Source: Myrica gale (Eukaryota; Streptophyta; Magnoliopsida; Fagales; Myricaceae). Taken from it: a stretch of DNA of 64,000 nt. The stretch is taken from assembly GCA_963930655.1 (NCBI GenBank), contig OZ005621.1, positions 8,791,001 through 8,855,000 on the forward strand. The letters run 5' to 3'. The notes under the pieces are model-generated. The model worked only from the letters and a program-made list of their open reading frames with translations, had not been told where the DNA came from and made no database searches. The position numbers and the translations under genes were made by a program. This document shows positions 12,956-23,900 of this stretch, piece after piece; the stretch's first letter is position 1, and each line of letters opens with the position of its first letter.

Positions 12956-12958
12956 ACA

Positions 12959-13416
12959 GTCTCACTCTTGATTTTCAAAAAAATTAAATAGCTAATTTTT
13001 TTCGAAATTCTTTCCAATTTTGGTTAGATCTGTATTTTTTACATAATAATTTTAGGCCACCTTGTTTTGCACAAATTTAAGGTTTTTCGTGCTATATATA
13101 ACACCACAACATGCTATAAGTAACCTCGAGAAGCTTTGAAAACGCAAAAAATTGAATTCGAGATCTAGAGCATGTTCGTTTCCTTTGAATTCTAAGAATT
13201 TTTTGAATCCTGATAATACACAAAACGAAATGTTTTTTAACATTACTTAAAAACAATTGTAGCACACATTCCAATAAAGTTAACATCACCTAAAAATTCT
13301 CAAAAAACACACTAACCGAACATCTTCCTAGTACTTTACAAGTGGAGAATATGTCATTGTAGTTCTTTCGTTAATCTGTTGAATTGTTATACGCACGCGA
13401 TATCTGACTGGTATTC
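12959..13416. other. AT-rich spacer before SDR pseudogene
   Basis: No coding feature is seen. The last few bases before 13417 could be an old intron or 5' flank of the dehydrogenase pseudogene. Confidence 0.4.
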
Positions 13417-14287
13417 AAGCTAAAGGGCAAAGTGGCAATCATTACCGGCGGCAGGAGCGAGGGGGCAGCCACCCTCCTTAGTTATAAAACAAATTATTTA
13501 TGGGTGGTCTTATGGGGTTTTCTAGTGCTTTGTTCAGCATGGTTCATTGTAAGCCAAGCGTTTCATTCTTTCTTCTACGTTTGGTTTATTTTCAAATTTT
13601 TATTTCAAATTTCTGACTTTGTTTACTTAGTTTTATGTTGGTTGTGTCTCCGTATGTTTTTGATCGTTGAACTTTCAGTTTGGTTTGTCCAGCTTTTGAC
13701 GTTTTTGGCTTATAGTTTGCTCCTATAAATTTAATTAATCCTCTTACAATTTCATTTTTACTTCTATAACTTCTACTGTTACTAAATATGTTATCTTATG
13801 AAGAGAGACGGTTTTGTTTTGTTTTTCCTGCTTTTGGTTGTATTTACCACTTTTTCTTTTCCCTTTTCCAACTCCTATCGTTGGCTAATAATTTCCTCTT
13901 CTATATGTTATAATTGTCGGATTTCTGTTGGTGATTATTTTTAGACACTGCACATATATTACCCAAGATCAACCACTATCAATGTATATCAACAACTTTA
14001 TGAAGGTTGCAAGAGATAGTTTTTTGCTTGACTATTCGAAGTATTTAATTGTGCTTTGTAATGTAATCAGATTCTGTAAATTCCTCTCTTGATATTTATT
14101 ATAGTTTTAATAAAAATGACTTTCAAAATTTACAGTTTCTCTATATGTGATCAAGCTTGTTTTGAAGTGTAAAAAGTAGAGTTTTAGCATCTGACTTTCT
14201 TTAGTCTTGGAACTTTTGAAGTAGGTAAGGGGTTTCATATTTGCAATTATTATGGACGCCTAACATGTGCTCTTAGCATGCTACCAG

Positions 14288-14727
14288 ATTGCTGTCTTTT
14301 GAAGATGCCTATTGTGAAGAGCAAGTAGGGGCAGTGGTTGACATCCTTCCACAGATCCACATGACTGGTGAAGGGTATGCCTATGTACTATGGGTTTTTT
14401 CGTGTTTCAAACTAGCCACAAATTTAAGGATTAGAAAGATTTCACAGCTCTCATCATATTGCTATCATCTATTATAGAGTAATTGGCCAAGCTGCTTTCA
14501 GTGGGAAGCATAGATGGATGTTCGCAGATGCTTATGGTGAAGAGTGGGATTCCACTGGTTCTTTTGAAAGAAAATATATATTCCAGGTATTCGTCGTCTT
14601 ATTCTTTTTCAGTTGTCGACAAGTTACTTCTCCACAAGGAAACTATATTTCTTCCACTCATGAGAATATTTGCTTTCATTCAGCAGGATGATTCCCAGTT
14701 TCGTTTTCAGTTTTCTTCTAGAATTAA
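14288..14727 (+). pseudogene. captured fragment of an LHW-like bHLH gene (bHLH-MYC_N domain)
   Basis: Three exon-like blocks with intron remnants lie inside the hAT element. Block A (to 14374) reads LLSFEDAYCEEQVGAVVD and ends in GEG. Block B (14478-14586) reads VIGQAAFSGKHRWMFADAYG and ends YIFQ. Block C (from about 14684) reads DDSQFRFQFSS. Splice borders fit: GT after 14374, AG before 14478 with the Gly codon split in matching phase, GT after 14586 and AG before 14684. The text resembles, from memory of the family, the N-terminal MYC_N-type domain of LONESOME HIGHWAY-like bHLH factors. No start, DNA-binding domain or stop is present. It appears to be host DNA carried by the transposon. Confidence 0.6.
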
Positions 14728-14893
14728 TGTACTGTTTTTATTCAAAAAGCACATGTGATACTGCTTGTAATCTATTCCCCTTTCTGTTCTTGAAATTATT
14801 CAAATCCTTTGAGAACTTGTTTTCAATGGCCACAAGAAGATAACATGGTTATTGTCAATTCAAACCAATTTACAAACAATTGCAGTGATCTCT

Positions 14894-15111
14894 AGAGTTT
14901 ATTGTGCTAAACACTATTGTGCTGAGCATGCTAAGTAACGGCTGAAATTAAAAGTTTAAAAGTTAAAGGACCCAGATGGCTCTACATCAATTAAAATATT
15001 TTAAATATTTTAAATGATGTATTTAACCACAGCCGTCAGATCTCCAGCTTCTAATCTCAATCGTTGCTTAGCATGCTCAGCACAATAGTGCTTAGCATAG
15101 TAACCGAACTC
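14894..15111. mobile_element. Mutator-like MITE nested in the hAT element
   Basis: The exact 9-bp repeat GTGATCTCT flanks the element (14885-14893 and 15112-15120). The ends are inverted repeats of about 45 bases sharing CACTATTGTGCTGAGCATGC. Length 218 bp, no coding capacity. The 9-bp duplication and long TIRs point to a MULE-type MITE. Confidence 0.85.
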
Positions 15112-15664
15112 GTGATCTCTGTGTCACCACAAGGAGTAGTACAGTTTGCAGACAATTGATATATTGAAAATCATGTTTGAAACTTTTTTTTGCCTAATAT
15201 TTAATAGTTATTTTTAATCATATTATTTAAAATAATTTTCGTTTTTGTCCACCAATACAAAATTTCTGGCTCCGCCACTGACCGGCGGTGCAAGCGAGAT
15301 TTTGAGCAAGTACAGTGCAACTCTTCCATGAACATGGTGCCAAGGTTTTCATTGCCGAAATACAAGACAACCTAGGCCAAGCCCTCGCAGATAAGCTTGG
15401 AGAAGATGTTAGCTACTTCCACTGCGATGTGTCAAATGAAGAAGATATCTGCAGTCTCATCGACACAACTGTAGCAAAATACGGAAAACTGGATGTGGTG
15501 TACAACAATGTCGGCATCTGTGACGATCCCTCCGCGACAATCCTCGAGAGCGCAAAGTCAGATCGAGAGCAAATTATTAACGTTAACGATGTTAGTGCTT
15601 TCCTCGGAGCCAAGCACGCTGCAAGGGTTCTGGTACCAGAGCGGAAGGGCTGCATACTATTTAC

Positions 15665-15906
15665 GGCAAAAGTTATTGTGTGATTGAGGTTATTGTGTGA
15701 GTGTATGAGTGGACGGATGAGATTAGAATTTGAGAAATCTAATGGCTGAGAAAACGTCACGTCATTTAATGAACCCTACCTGCAAAATCGACCCGGTTTC
15801 ATTAAATGATGTGGCATTTTTTCCGCCATTAAATTTCTCAACATCTAATCTCACCCGTTCACTCACACACTCATACCATAACCTTACTCACACAATAACC
15901 ATGGCC
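15665..15906. mobile_element. Mutator-like MITE inside the SDR pseudogene
   Basis: The 9-bp repeat ACTATTTAC flanks it (15656-15664 and 15907-15915). The arms are inverted repeats of roughly 90 bases with GGTTATTGTGTGAGT blocks. Length 242 bp. Removing the element and one copy of the repeat rejoins the SDR reading frame across ILFT-SSAAAS, which confirms the insertion point. Confidence 0.88.
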
Positions 15907-16315
15907 ACTATTTACTAGCAGTGCTGCTGCATCTATTGTCGGTCTTTCATATCATGCTTATGCAGTATCGAAATGTGTTGTTCAGGGGTTAGTGAGGAAC
16001 TTGGCAGGTGAACTTGGCCAACATGGTATTCGTGTGAACTGTGTATCACCTTACGCCGTCGTAATTGGCATGCCAATGTTTATGATTAATGTTGATCAGA
16101 CCCAGCTCAAATCGAAATGGCATTGAGTGGGATTGGTAACCTGAAGGGACAAGTTCTCAAGGCAGAAGGTGTGGCAAAGGCTGCTCTCTACTTGGCCAGC
16201 GACGAAGCAAATAAATTATGTGAGCGGGCTCAACCTTTCGGCGGATGGAGGGTACAATGTGGTGAATCCAGGCATGACCAAGTTTGTGGAATCACTAGCA
16301 ATTTTGAAAAAATAG

Positions 16316-16560
16316 GTTTATTGTGTTAATCCCTTGCTTATCTTATGGAAATTATAGTTTTATAGGTTTTTGTGTAAATGTTGGTGAAATTTTTTAAAGA
16401 TATTATAATTAATTTTTGTTGGAGTTTGTAAAAAAGGTGTAGAAAGAGATGATTTAATGTAATTGTTTAATAAACAAGTATTGGAGTTAGGTGAAAATGT
16501 ATAGAGAGAGAATTTATTTTTTATTTTTTTGAAAAAATATTTGAGTCTGTGAAAAGTTGT
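16316..16560. repeat. AT-rich dispersed repeat, also seen near 58.86 kb
   Basis: About 16370-16465 closely resembles 58857-58950, both reading TTGTGTAAATGTT followed by AAAGATATT and a GATGATTTxATxT block. Two copies more than 40 kb apart suggest an old dispersed element. No ends or target duplication were resolved. Confidence 0.45.
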
Positions 16561-16961
16561 TTACGTCGTAGATTGTAGACTCTGGATTTTGTCTGCGAGG
16601 AAAAACGACCAGAGATAGAAGACCAGGCTTGCTGAGCAGTGTTAAGGCCAAAACAGTAGGAAGAACCTTTTCAAATAAAGTTGCATTAATCCAACTCAAA
16701 ACGAATTGGTCTTTCTTATTCCAGAGAAGAAATTCTGGACTAAGACTTGTAGTTTGCTTCCCTTTGATCATCAAGAAGAAACTTTGGTGGACAGGGTGTA
16801 GTACCATCCACAATACCCATTAAGTCATTGCTTCCTAGAACAGGCGCAAATTGTGAATACCACATCAAATAATTTGTGCCATCTAATTTCACCGAAACAA
16901 GTTGGGTGATGTTAGGAGGAGTAAATGTAACAGCCGAAGTAATGGAGCTGGAGGAAGCCAT
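16561..16961 (-). pseudogene. Copia gag fragment, minus strand
   Basis: Starts with an ATG at 16959-16961 and reads the N-terminal part of a Copia gag (TFTPPNITQLVSVKLDGTNY). A frameshift near 16745 interrupts it, then it continues into SLSPEFLLWNKKDQFV and stops resembling gag at 16561. It is nearly identical to the first part of the plus-strand gag at 18880, in opposite orientation, and forms the left arm of an inverted repeat. Confidence 0.8.
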
Positions 16962-17058
16962 GAAAGCAGGATCAAAAGGTAAAGACTAGCGTAAGCAAAT
17001 AAGCTCCGATACCATGAAAGTTTTTGAAAAGTTTTGGTTTGAATGAACCAAAACGCTC
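16561..17058. repeat. 498-bp inverted repeat, left arm
   Basis: Inverted copy of 18783-19280, covering the end of the Copia LTR, the primer-binding site (TGGTATCGGAGC) and the first part of gag. The spacer is about 1.7 kb and holds the minus-strand integrase/RT fragment. Both arms have the same length, with few differences on reading. Confidence 0.85.
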
Positions 17059-17158
17059 AGTGTATTCAACGTATTTATAGAACTACAAGATCAAGTGTAT
17101 CGTAACAAATTCTATTTATACAAAATCAAATCGTAACAAACAAAATTAAATTCAAAAG
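17059..17158 (-). repeat. partial Copia LTR (minus orientation)
   Basis: AT-rich stretch between the RT fragment and the primer-binding site, reading on the minus strand with a CTATAAATAC promoter-like box at about 17075-17085. It ends where the inverted repeat starts. The LTR start is missing, so this is only its downstream part. Confidence 0.55.
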
Positions 17159-18750
17159 CTATTCTGTGGAACCTGTTGTTCTGTTGCTTGGTGGATAAGG
17201 CTTAGCTCCCAACATTTTCATGCGGTGTAAAAGATTTGTAATATATGTAGATTGGCGCAAATGAAGACCAGATGAATCTCGTGAAGCTTGAATGCCAAGA
17301 AAGTAACCCAAGTCTCCCATATCTCTCAATTTGAATTCAGATTGTAAGTTGGCAATCAAGGTAAGAATGATAGAACTATGTGTCCCTGTCACCAAAATGT
17401 CATCCACGTAGATTAAGATAAAAATATGAATATCAGATGAATGAAACACAAATAAGTAGTTGTCCACGGATGAGCAGTGAAAGCCAAATTCGAGGAGCGT
17501 TTGAGATAAACGCATGTACCAAGAACGAGGTGCTTGTTTAAGCCCATATAGTGCTTTGTGAAGTCGACAAACATGATGCGGAAAGCGTTCAGAAACGAAA
17601 CCTCTTGGTTGCTCCATATAAACCTCCTCCAATAAGATGTCATTCAAGAAAGCATTTGAAATATCTAGCTGACGAATGCACCAATTGAAATGAACAGCTA
17701 ATGCCAAAACCGTACGAATAGTAGATGGTTTAATAACTGGACTAAATGTCTCATTAAAGTCCACACCACTTTCTTGATCAAACCCTTTAGCCACTAATCG
17801 GGCTTTGTAACGACAATAGAACCATCCGGCTTCTGTTTAATTTTGTAAACCCACTTGTTGCGAATAATATTATGACTGGTTGGACGGGGGCATAAAGACC
17901 AGGTGTCATTGGCAATAAGAGCATCAAATTCAGCTCCCATAGCAGCACGCCACTCAGGTGATAAGATTGCTTGTGAGTAACAAGTAGGTTCATGAGGAAT
18001 CTGAACACTGGCTAAGGCAAGGACTGGATGTTTGGTGGCATAGAAAAGATGATAATCAGATAAGTCACGAGGACAAAGTGAGCCAGTTTGAGAGCGAGTA
18101 ACCATTGGATGGTGAGTAGCTGAGAGAGGTATGGTAGAGACAGAGGTATTTGGTATAGGCTGAGGCAGAGAGGAATCAGAAATACTAGGAGAAATAGCTA
18201 CAGTGGGAATAGGCATGGGTGGAGAGAAATTAGAAGAATTTAAATTTAAAGAAGAAGATGGTAAAATGCTTGAAGAAGAGACCGAACCTGGACTTGATAA
18301 ATGTGTGGGAAGAAACGTGATTTGTGGCAAGACAACAGAAGTTCCATCTGAGGTGGACGCTGAGGAAGTTGGAGAAGAAGAGAGGCCTTTAGCCGCTGGA
18401 AATGTAGTCTCATCAAAAATAACATGTCGTGACACGTAAACTTTCTTAGAGAGAGGGTCTAGACATCTGTATCCTTTATGATTTGAACTGTATCCAAGAA
18501 ATATACAGCGCTTACTTCGAAACATAAATTTATGTGAGTTATATGGACGAAGTAATGGGTAACATGCACATCCAAATGTCCGTAGAGATGTATAATCAGG
18601 GTCCTTACCAAATAGTTTATAATAAGGATTCTGATTAGCTAATACAGTAGTAGGTAGACGATTGATGAGAAAAACTGACGTAAGAAATGCATCAACCCAA
18701 AACTGAGAAGATAAATGAGATTGAGCTAAAAGTGCAAGTCCCATCTCCAT
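17159..18750 (-). pseudogene. Copia integrase C-terminus and reverse transcriptase, broken
   Basis: The minus strand from 18750 reads the end of a Copia integrase (WVDAFLTSVFLINRLPT, then FGCACYPLLRPYN and FLGYSSNHKGY), a Ser/Pro-rich linker, and the start of RT. A one-base frameshift near 17800 breaks the RYKARLVAKGF region. The second frame continues through LDISNAFLN, ALYGLKQAPRSWY and the YVDDILV catalytic motif to about 17170. RNase H is missing, and so are the protease and the front of the integrase. It is directly followed on the same strand by LTR, primer site and gag, an order impossible for one intact element, so the locus has been rearranged. Confidence 0.88.
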
Positions 18751-18784
18751 AACTTTTCAAAAACTTATGCACCAATTGAAATGA
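18751..18784. other. templated filler at the Copia rearrangement junction
   Basis: Between the integrase fragment and the right inverted-repeat arm lie two short patches. 18751-18766 equals the LTR-end sequence AACTTTTCAAAAACTT also found at about 18808. 18767-18784 is an exact 18-base match to 17676-17693 inside the RT fragment, in the same plus orientation. Such patchwork is what template switching during DNA break repair or reverse transcription leaves behind. Confidence 0.7.
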
Positions 18785-20045
18785 GCGTTTTGGTTCATTC
18801 AAACCAAAACTTTTCAAAAACTTTCATGGTATCGGAGCTTATTTGCTTACGCTAGTCTTTACCTTTTGATCCTGCTTTCATGGCTTCCTCCAGCTCCAAT
18901 ACTTCGGCTGTTACATTTACTCCTCCTAACATCACCCAACTTGTTTCGGTGAAATTAGATGGCACAAATTATTTGATGTGGTATTCACAATTTGCGCCTG
19001 TTCTACGAAGCAATGACTTAATGGGTTTTGTGGATGGTACTACACCCTGTCCACCAAAGTTTCTTCTTGATGATCAAGGGAACCAAACTACAAGTCTTAG
19101 TCCAGAATTTCTTCTCTGGAATAAGAAAGACCAATTCGTTTTGAGTTGGATTAATGCAACTTTATCTGAAAAGGTTATTCCTACTGTTTTTGGCCTTAAC
19201 ACTGCTCAGCAAGCCTGGTCTTCTATCTCTAGTCGTTTTTCCTCGCAGACAAAATCCAGAGTCTACAATCTACAACGTAAGCTGCAGACTATGAGTCAAG
19301 GCTCCAAGTCTGCTACTGAATATCTGGCAATGGCAAAATTGTTAGCAGCAGAACTTGCCGCAGTAGGCAAACCAATTGAAGATGATGATTTGATTTCATA
19401 TGTAGCTGGAGGTTTGAACACATCCTACACTCCTTTTATTACCTCTTTGTCTTTTGCAAAAAGGGATAACTCTTTGTCATTTGACGATTTCCAATCTGAG
19501 CTCTTATCATATGAGTTACTTTTGGAGCATCAGCATCACACAGTTTCCTCTAAGAGTAATAACTTTACTTTTTACTCGTCAAAGCCAAACCACCAGAATT
19601 TCAACCGTAAGCCCAAATTTCCATCAAAACCCAACTCTACACCTTCAACCTTTAAGCAACCAGAAAACCAACCTAGCACTCCAAAAACCAAACAACAGCC
19701 ATTTACCTCGACTACTCCAAAATCCCCTTGTCAAATATGCGGGAAAATAAATCACAAAGCTCTGGATTGTTTTCACCGTATGGATTATTCATACCAAGGT
19801 CGTCACCCTCCAGCTCAACTTGCTGCAATGGTAGCTCAGTCTAATGCTACCCATGAGAATGATGTTTGGTATGCTGATAGCGGAGCCAATCAACATATCA
19901 CAAGCAATCTTGAACAGCTCTCTTTGCAGCAACCATATCTAGGTTCTGATGATGTTGTCGTGGGTAATGGTACAGGTTTAAGTATCAAAAACACTGGTTC
20001 ATTCAAATTTTCTACTCCCACTGGTTCACTTCGTCTTAATAATTA
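18783..20045 (+). pseudogene. Copia LTR end, gag and partial protease, truncated
   Basis: 18783-18826 is the LTR end, with the primer-binding site TGGTATCGGAGC at about 18829. The ATG at 18880 opens a gag reading TFTPPNITQLVSVKLDGTNY, then the retrotransposon gag core, a CQICGKINHKALDC zinc knuckle at about 19734, and the protease entry VWYADSGANQHIT at about 19867. The reading leaves the family at about 20045, in the protease, where sequence of another Copia begins. The remaining pol is absent here. 18783-19280 is the right arm of the inverted repeat. Confidence 0.88.
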
Positions 20046-20179
20046 TGTTTTTTTATTGAAATTTACTATTAAATTGACATTGGTTGATTTAAATAAGGTC
20101 AATTCATAGCAATTAAGTAGTTTTATGTTATATTGCAGTTATTTATTCTTCCCTAATTAATAGTTCGTTGCGTGTTCCA

Positions 20180-23100
20180 ATGCTAAGTGGTGATAATTTT
20201 GCTGACTGAAAGTAAAGTTTGCTTTTCACTCTGGAGTGTATGGAATTAGATGAAGCGCTCCGTGTAGTGGAACCCACTATCACGGAATCAAGTACGCCAC
20301 AGGAGATTTATGTTTATGAACAATGGGAGCGATCAAATCGCCTCAGTTTGATGTTCATTAAATCTCACATCATCAAGAGCATTAGGGGTTCTATCCCTGA
20401 ATGCATTAAAGTTAAGGATTTTTAAAGTCCGTTGAAGAGCAATTTGCTACTTCTGAAAGGCATTAGCCAGCACCCTGATGAGAAAGCTATCAAGCGAATC
20501 AATAAAGAGTTCAACTAGTGTGCGTGAGCACATAATGGAGATGAGAGACATTGCATCTCAATTAAAATCTCTGGAAGTTGAAATTTCTGACTCATTCTTG
20601 GTTCATCTAATTTTAAACTCTCTACCAAATGAGTATGATCCCTTTAAAATATCATACAACACACATAAGGAAAAATGGTCAGTGAATGATTTACTGACTA
20701 TGTGTGTTCAAGAGGAAGAGAGGCTGAAACTCGAGAAACCTGAGAGTTCTCACTTTGTTTCTCGTGCTAAAGGGAAGACCAAGAAAGGCAAGGTTATCCA
20801 CAACTTCAAGAAGGAGAACAAGGTGCCAATAAAGATTAATGGCACTAACGATACTTGTTTCTTCTGTAAGAAGAAAGGGCACATGAAGAAGGATTGCCAA
20901 AAGTACCTCAAGTGGCTCGAGAAGAAAGGTATATTCCTCTCTCTTGTTTGTCATGAATCTTAAGTTGTTGAAGCGCCTTGCAATACTTGGTGGATTGATT
21001 CTGGTTCTTCAATCCACATTGTGAATACATTGCAAAGTTTTCTCACAACAAGGAAGCCGAAAAGAAGTGAACGAGTTTTACTTTGGAAATAAAATGTTCT
21101 CAAATGTGGAAGCGGTTGGGACTTAAAGAATAATTTTGAAAACTGGTTTTGTTTTAGATCTTGAAGATGTATTTTTATTCCAAACTTTTCAAGGAATTTA
21201 ATTTCAATTTCAAAACTTGATATATTGGGTTATGATTTTTATTTTATAAATTCAGCTTTTAGTTTGTTTCGAAATAATCAAGTTGTTGGTGGTGGAATAA
21301 AATTTATGGTCTTTACAAAATTGAATTAGATCCCAACTTTGAGAATAATTGTTTGTCAATACATACTATTGGCATAAAGAGAATGCTTATAAATGAGAAT
21401 TCCGGTTTGTTATGGCCTAGGAGATTGAGACATATCTCCATTGAGCGAATCAAAAGGTTGGCAAATGACGGAGTATTAAAAACTCTTGATTTTACTGACC
21501 TTGGCACTTGTATAGACTGCATAAAGGGAAAGCAGACTAACAAGTCCACTAAAGGTGTCAAAAGGAGTTCTAAGATTCTAGAGATCATACACACTGATCT
21601 CAGTGGACCTTTTCCTACTCCATGTTTCAATGGTCAGAGATATTTTATCTCATTCATTGATGACCATTCACGTTTCATGTATCTCCACCTTATTGATGAA
21701 AAGTCTGAGGCGTTGAATATCTTTAAGACTTATAAGGCAGAAGTAGAGAATCAAAAGGAAACGAAAATCAAGATCGTAAGATCTGATAGAGGTGGAGAAT
21801 ATTATGGAAGGTACACAGAAAAAAAACAAATGAGTGGTCCATTTGCGAAATTCCTTGAAGAGAAAGGCATTGTTACTCAATACACAATGCCTGGTACACC
21901 ACAACAAAATGGTATAGCAAAAAGAATGAATCGCACACTTATGGACATGGTAAGGAGTATGCTTAGTAATTCTTGTCTCCCTCAGTATCTATGGAGTGAA
22001 GCCTTAAAAACTGTTGTGTATATCTTAAATAGGGTTCCATCCAAGGCTGTCCCAAAGACACCTTTTGAGTTATGGAATGAATGGAAACCTAGTTTAAATC
22101 ACTTACACATATGGGGTTTTCCTGCTGAAGTAAGGATTTACGATCCGAATATAAAGAAATTAGATCCAAAGAAAACCAGCGGATTTTTTATCGGCTATCC
22201 AGTAAACTCCAAAGGATTTAGATTTTAATGTCCTACACATAATACGAAGATTGTTGAATCAGGAAATGCTAAGTTTTTAGAGGATATTGAACCTAGTGCA
22301 AATTCACAAAAGGTTGAATTTAAAGAAGCATAAGAGTTGACTGAATCTTCTCCTTCTGGAGAAAGATTGTTGGTGTTTAGGAAAGATCAAATTGATTATC
22401 CTGAACCACAACTAGTTCAAGTAGAGCCAACTCATACAGAACAGGTTCAAACTGAGTCTACCCAACCTCTGCAAGATGTTGAGGAAGTAGAATTAAGACG
22501 ATCCTCTAGAATAAGGAAATCAACAATCCTTAGTGATTATGTTGTATACCTTCAAGAGTCTGACTTTGATGTTGGACCTAAAAGGGATCCAAATACGTTT
22601 TCACAAGCCATGAATGGAGATAACTCCATGTTGTGGTTTGATGCCATGAAGGAAGAGATGGAATCTATGGCAAAGAATCAAGTCTGGGATCTTGTTGACT
22701 TACCAAAGGGAGCTGTAGCCATAGGCTGCAAATGGGTTTACAAAACCAAAAGTGAAGCTTCAGGTAAAGTTGAACGATATAAAGCCAGACTTGTAGCCAA
22801 GGGTTTCACTCAAAAGGAAGGCATAGATTATCATGAAACCTTCTCTCCAGTATCAAAGAAGGATTCATTTAGGATAATCATGGCATTAGTAGCTCATTTT
22901 GACTTAGAGCTACAACAGATGGACGTGAAAACAACCTTTCTAAATGGGGATCTTGAGGAGGAGGTGTATATGAGACAACCTGAGGGGTTTGATGATAACA
23001 GTCAGAAGGCATGTAAATTAAAGAAATCTATATATGGACTAAAACAAGCCTCCCGTCAGTGGTATATTAAATTTCACAAGGTTATTACTTCATTCGGGTT

Positions 23101-23900
23101 TTTGGAGAATTTTGTAGATCAATGTATATACCTTAAGGTCAGTAGGAGTAAAGTAATATTTCTAGTCCTTTATGTAGACGATATTTTACTTGCAACAAAT
23201 GATTTGGGTTTGCTATATGAAACTAAACAGTTTATGTCTAAACACTTTGAAATGAAGGATTTGAGTGAAGCCTCTTATGTCATTGACATAGAGATTCATA
23301 GAGACAAAACATAAAATATTACAATTGTCTCAGAAGGCCTACATTAAAAAGGTTTTAGAAAGATATGATATGAGCAAATGTGCTCCTAGTGTAGCACCTA
23401 TAAGTAAAGGAATTGGAACAATGGTTATGTAGCCAGTGATTCTGTTTGGATCAATGTCCCAATAGTGAATTGGAACAAGAACAATTGAAAGATTTACCTT
23501 ATGCATCTGCAATCGGCAGTTTGATGTATGCTTAGGCCTGTACTAGACCTGATATTGCATTAGCAGTTGGTATACTGGAAATACGTGCTATGAAGCCACT
23601 ACACAGGCATTATGGTTAAGTGGTCTCAAAATTATTGAGTCTGTTGAGAGACCAATTAAGATCTTATGTGACAATTCTGCGGCAGTATTCTTTTCAAAGA
23701 ATCATAAAAGTGGAAGCAAGAGTAAGCACATAGATATCAAGTATCTTAGTGTGAGAGAAAACATAAAGAGACGTGTTGTTTCTATAGAGCATATAAGTAC
23801 TAAGTTGATGCTTGTTGATCCCATGACTAAAGGTTTACTGGTAAAACAGTTTAAAGGTCATGTGGACCATATGGAGCTTGCTAATTCGTTTTGTACTTAG
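20180..23900 (+). pseudogene. Copia gag-pol polyprotein, many stops and frameshifts
   Basis: Recognisable segments: gag from about 20180 with stops, better preserved at 20478-20963 ending in a CX2CX4HX4C zinc knuckle; a WIDSGSSIH protease motif near 20990; GAG-pre-integrase and integrase at about 21353-22228 (DLSGPF, FIDDHSR, TPQQNGIAKR); RT at 22337-23314 (ARLVAKGFTQKEGIDY, MDVKTTFLNG, IYGLKQASRQWY, YVDDILLA); RNase H at about 23580-23900 ending in a normal HVDHMELA-type tail. Stops and shifts near 22228, 22333 and 23314-23600 make it non-functional. It is of TNT1-like Copia type. Confidence 0.88.

Larger units (their letters stand above)
13452..15280. mobile_element. hAT element inserted in the SDR glycine loop
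   Basis: ACCGGCGG is present on both sides (13444-13451 and 15281-15288), an exact 8-bp target duplication. The right end reads in reverse CAGTGGCGGAGCCAG, a common plant hAT terminus. The left end CAGGAGCGAGGGGGCAGCC is a diverged match. No transposase is seen, so it is non-autonomous. The interior carries a captured bHLH gene fragment at about 14288-14727 and a nested MITE at 14894-15111. Length is 1829 bp. Confidence 0.85.
13417..16315 (+). pseudogene. short-chain dehydrogenase/reductase (SDR110-like), broken by transposons
   Basis: Scattered coding blocks add up to most of a plant SDR resembling secoisolariciresinol/xanthoxin dehydrogenases. 13417-13451 gives KLKGKVAIITGG, the start of the Rossmann fold. 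15281-15664 gives the rest of the glycine loop, the acidic NAD-binding region, an NNVG motif (normally NNAG) and RKGCILF. 15907-16315 gives the catalytic Y-x3-K (YAVSK), RVNCVSP and a normal-looking C-terminus (NPGMTKF). A hAT element splits the glycine loop and a MITE splits the strand before the catalytic Tyr. Removing one target copy at each site rejoins the reading closely. Other faults are a frameshift just past the loop near 15310 and stops or frameshifts near 16125-16230. It cannot encode the enzyme. Confidence 0.85.
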
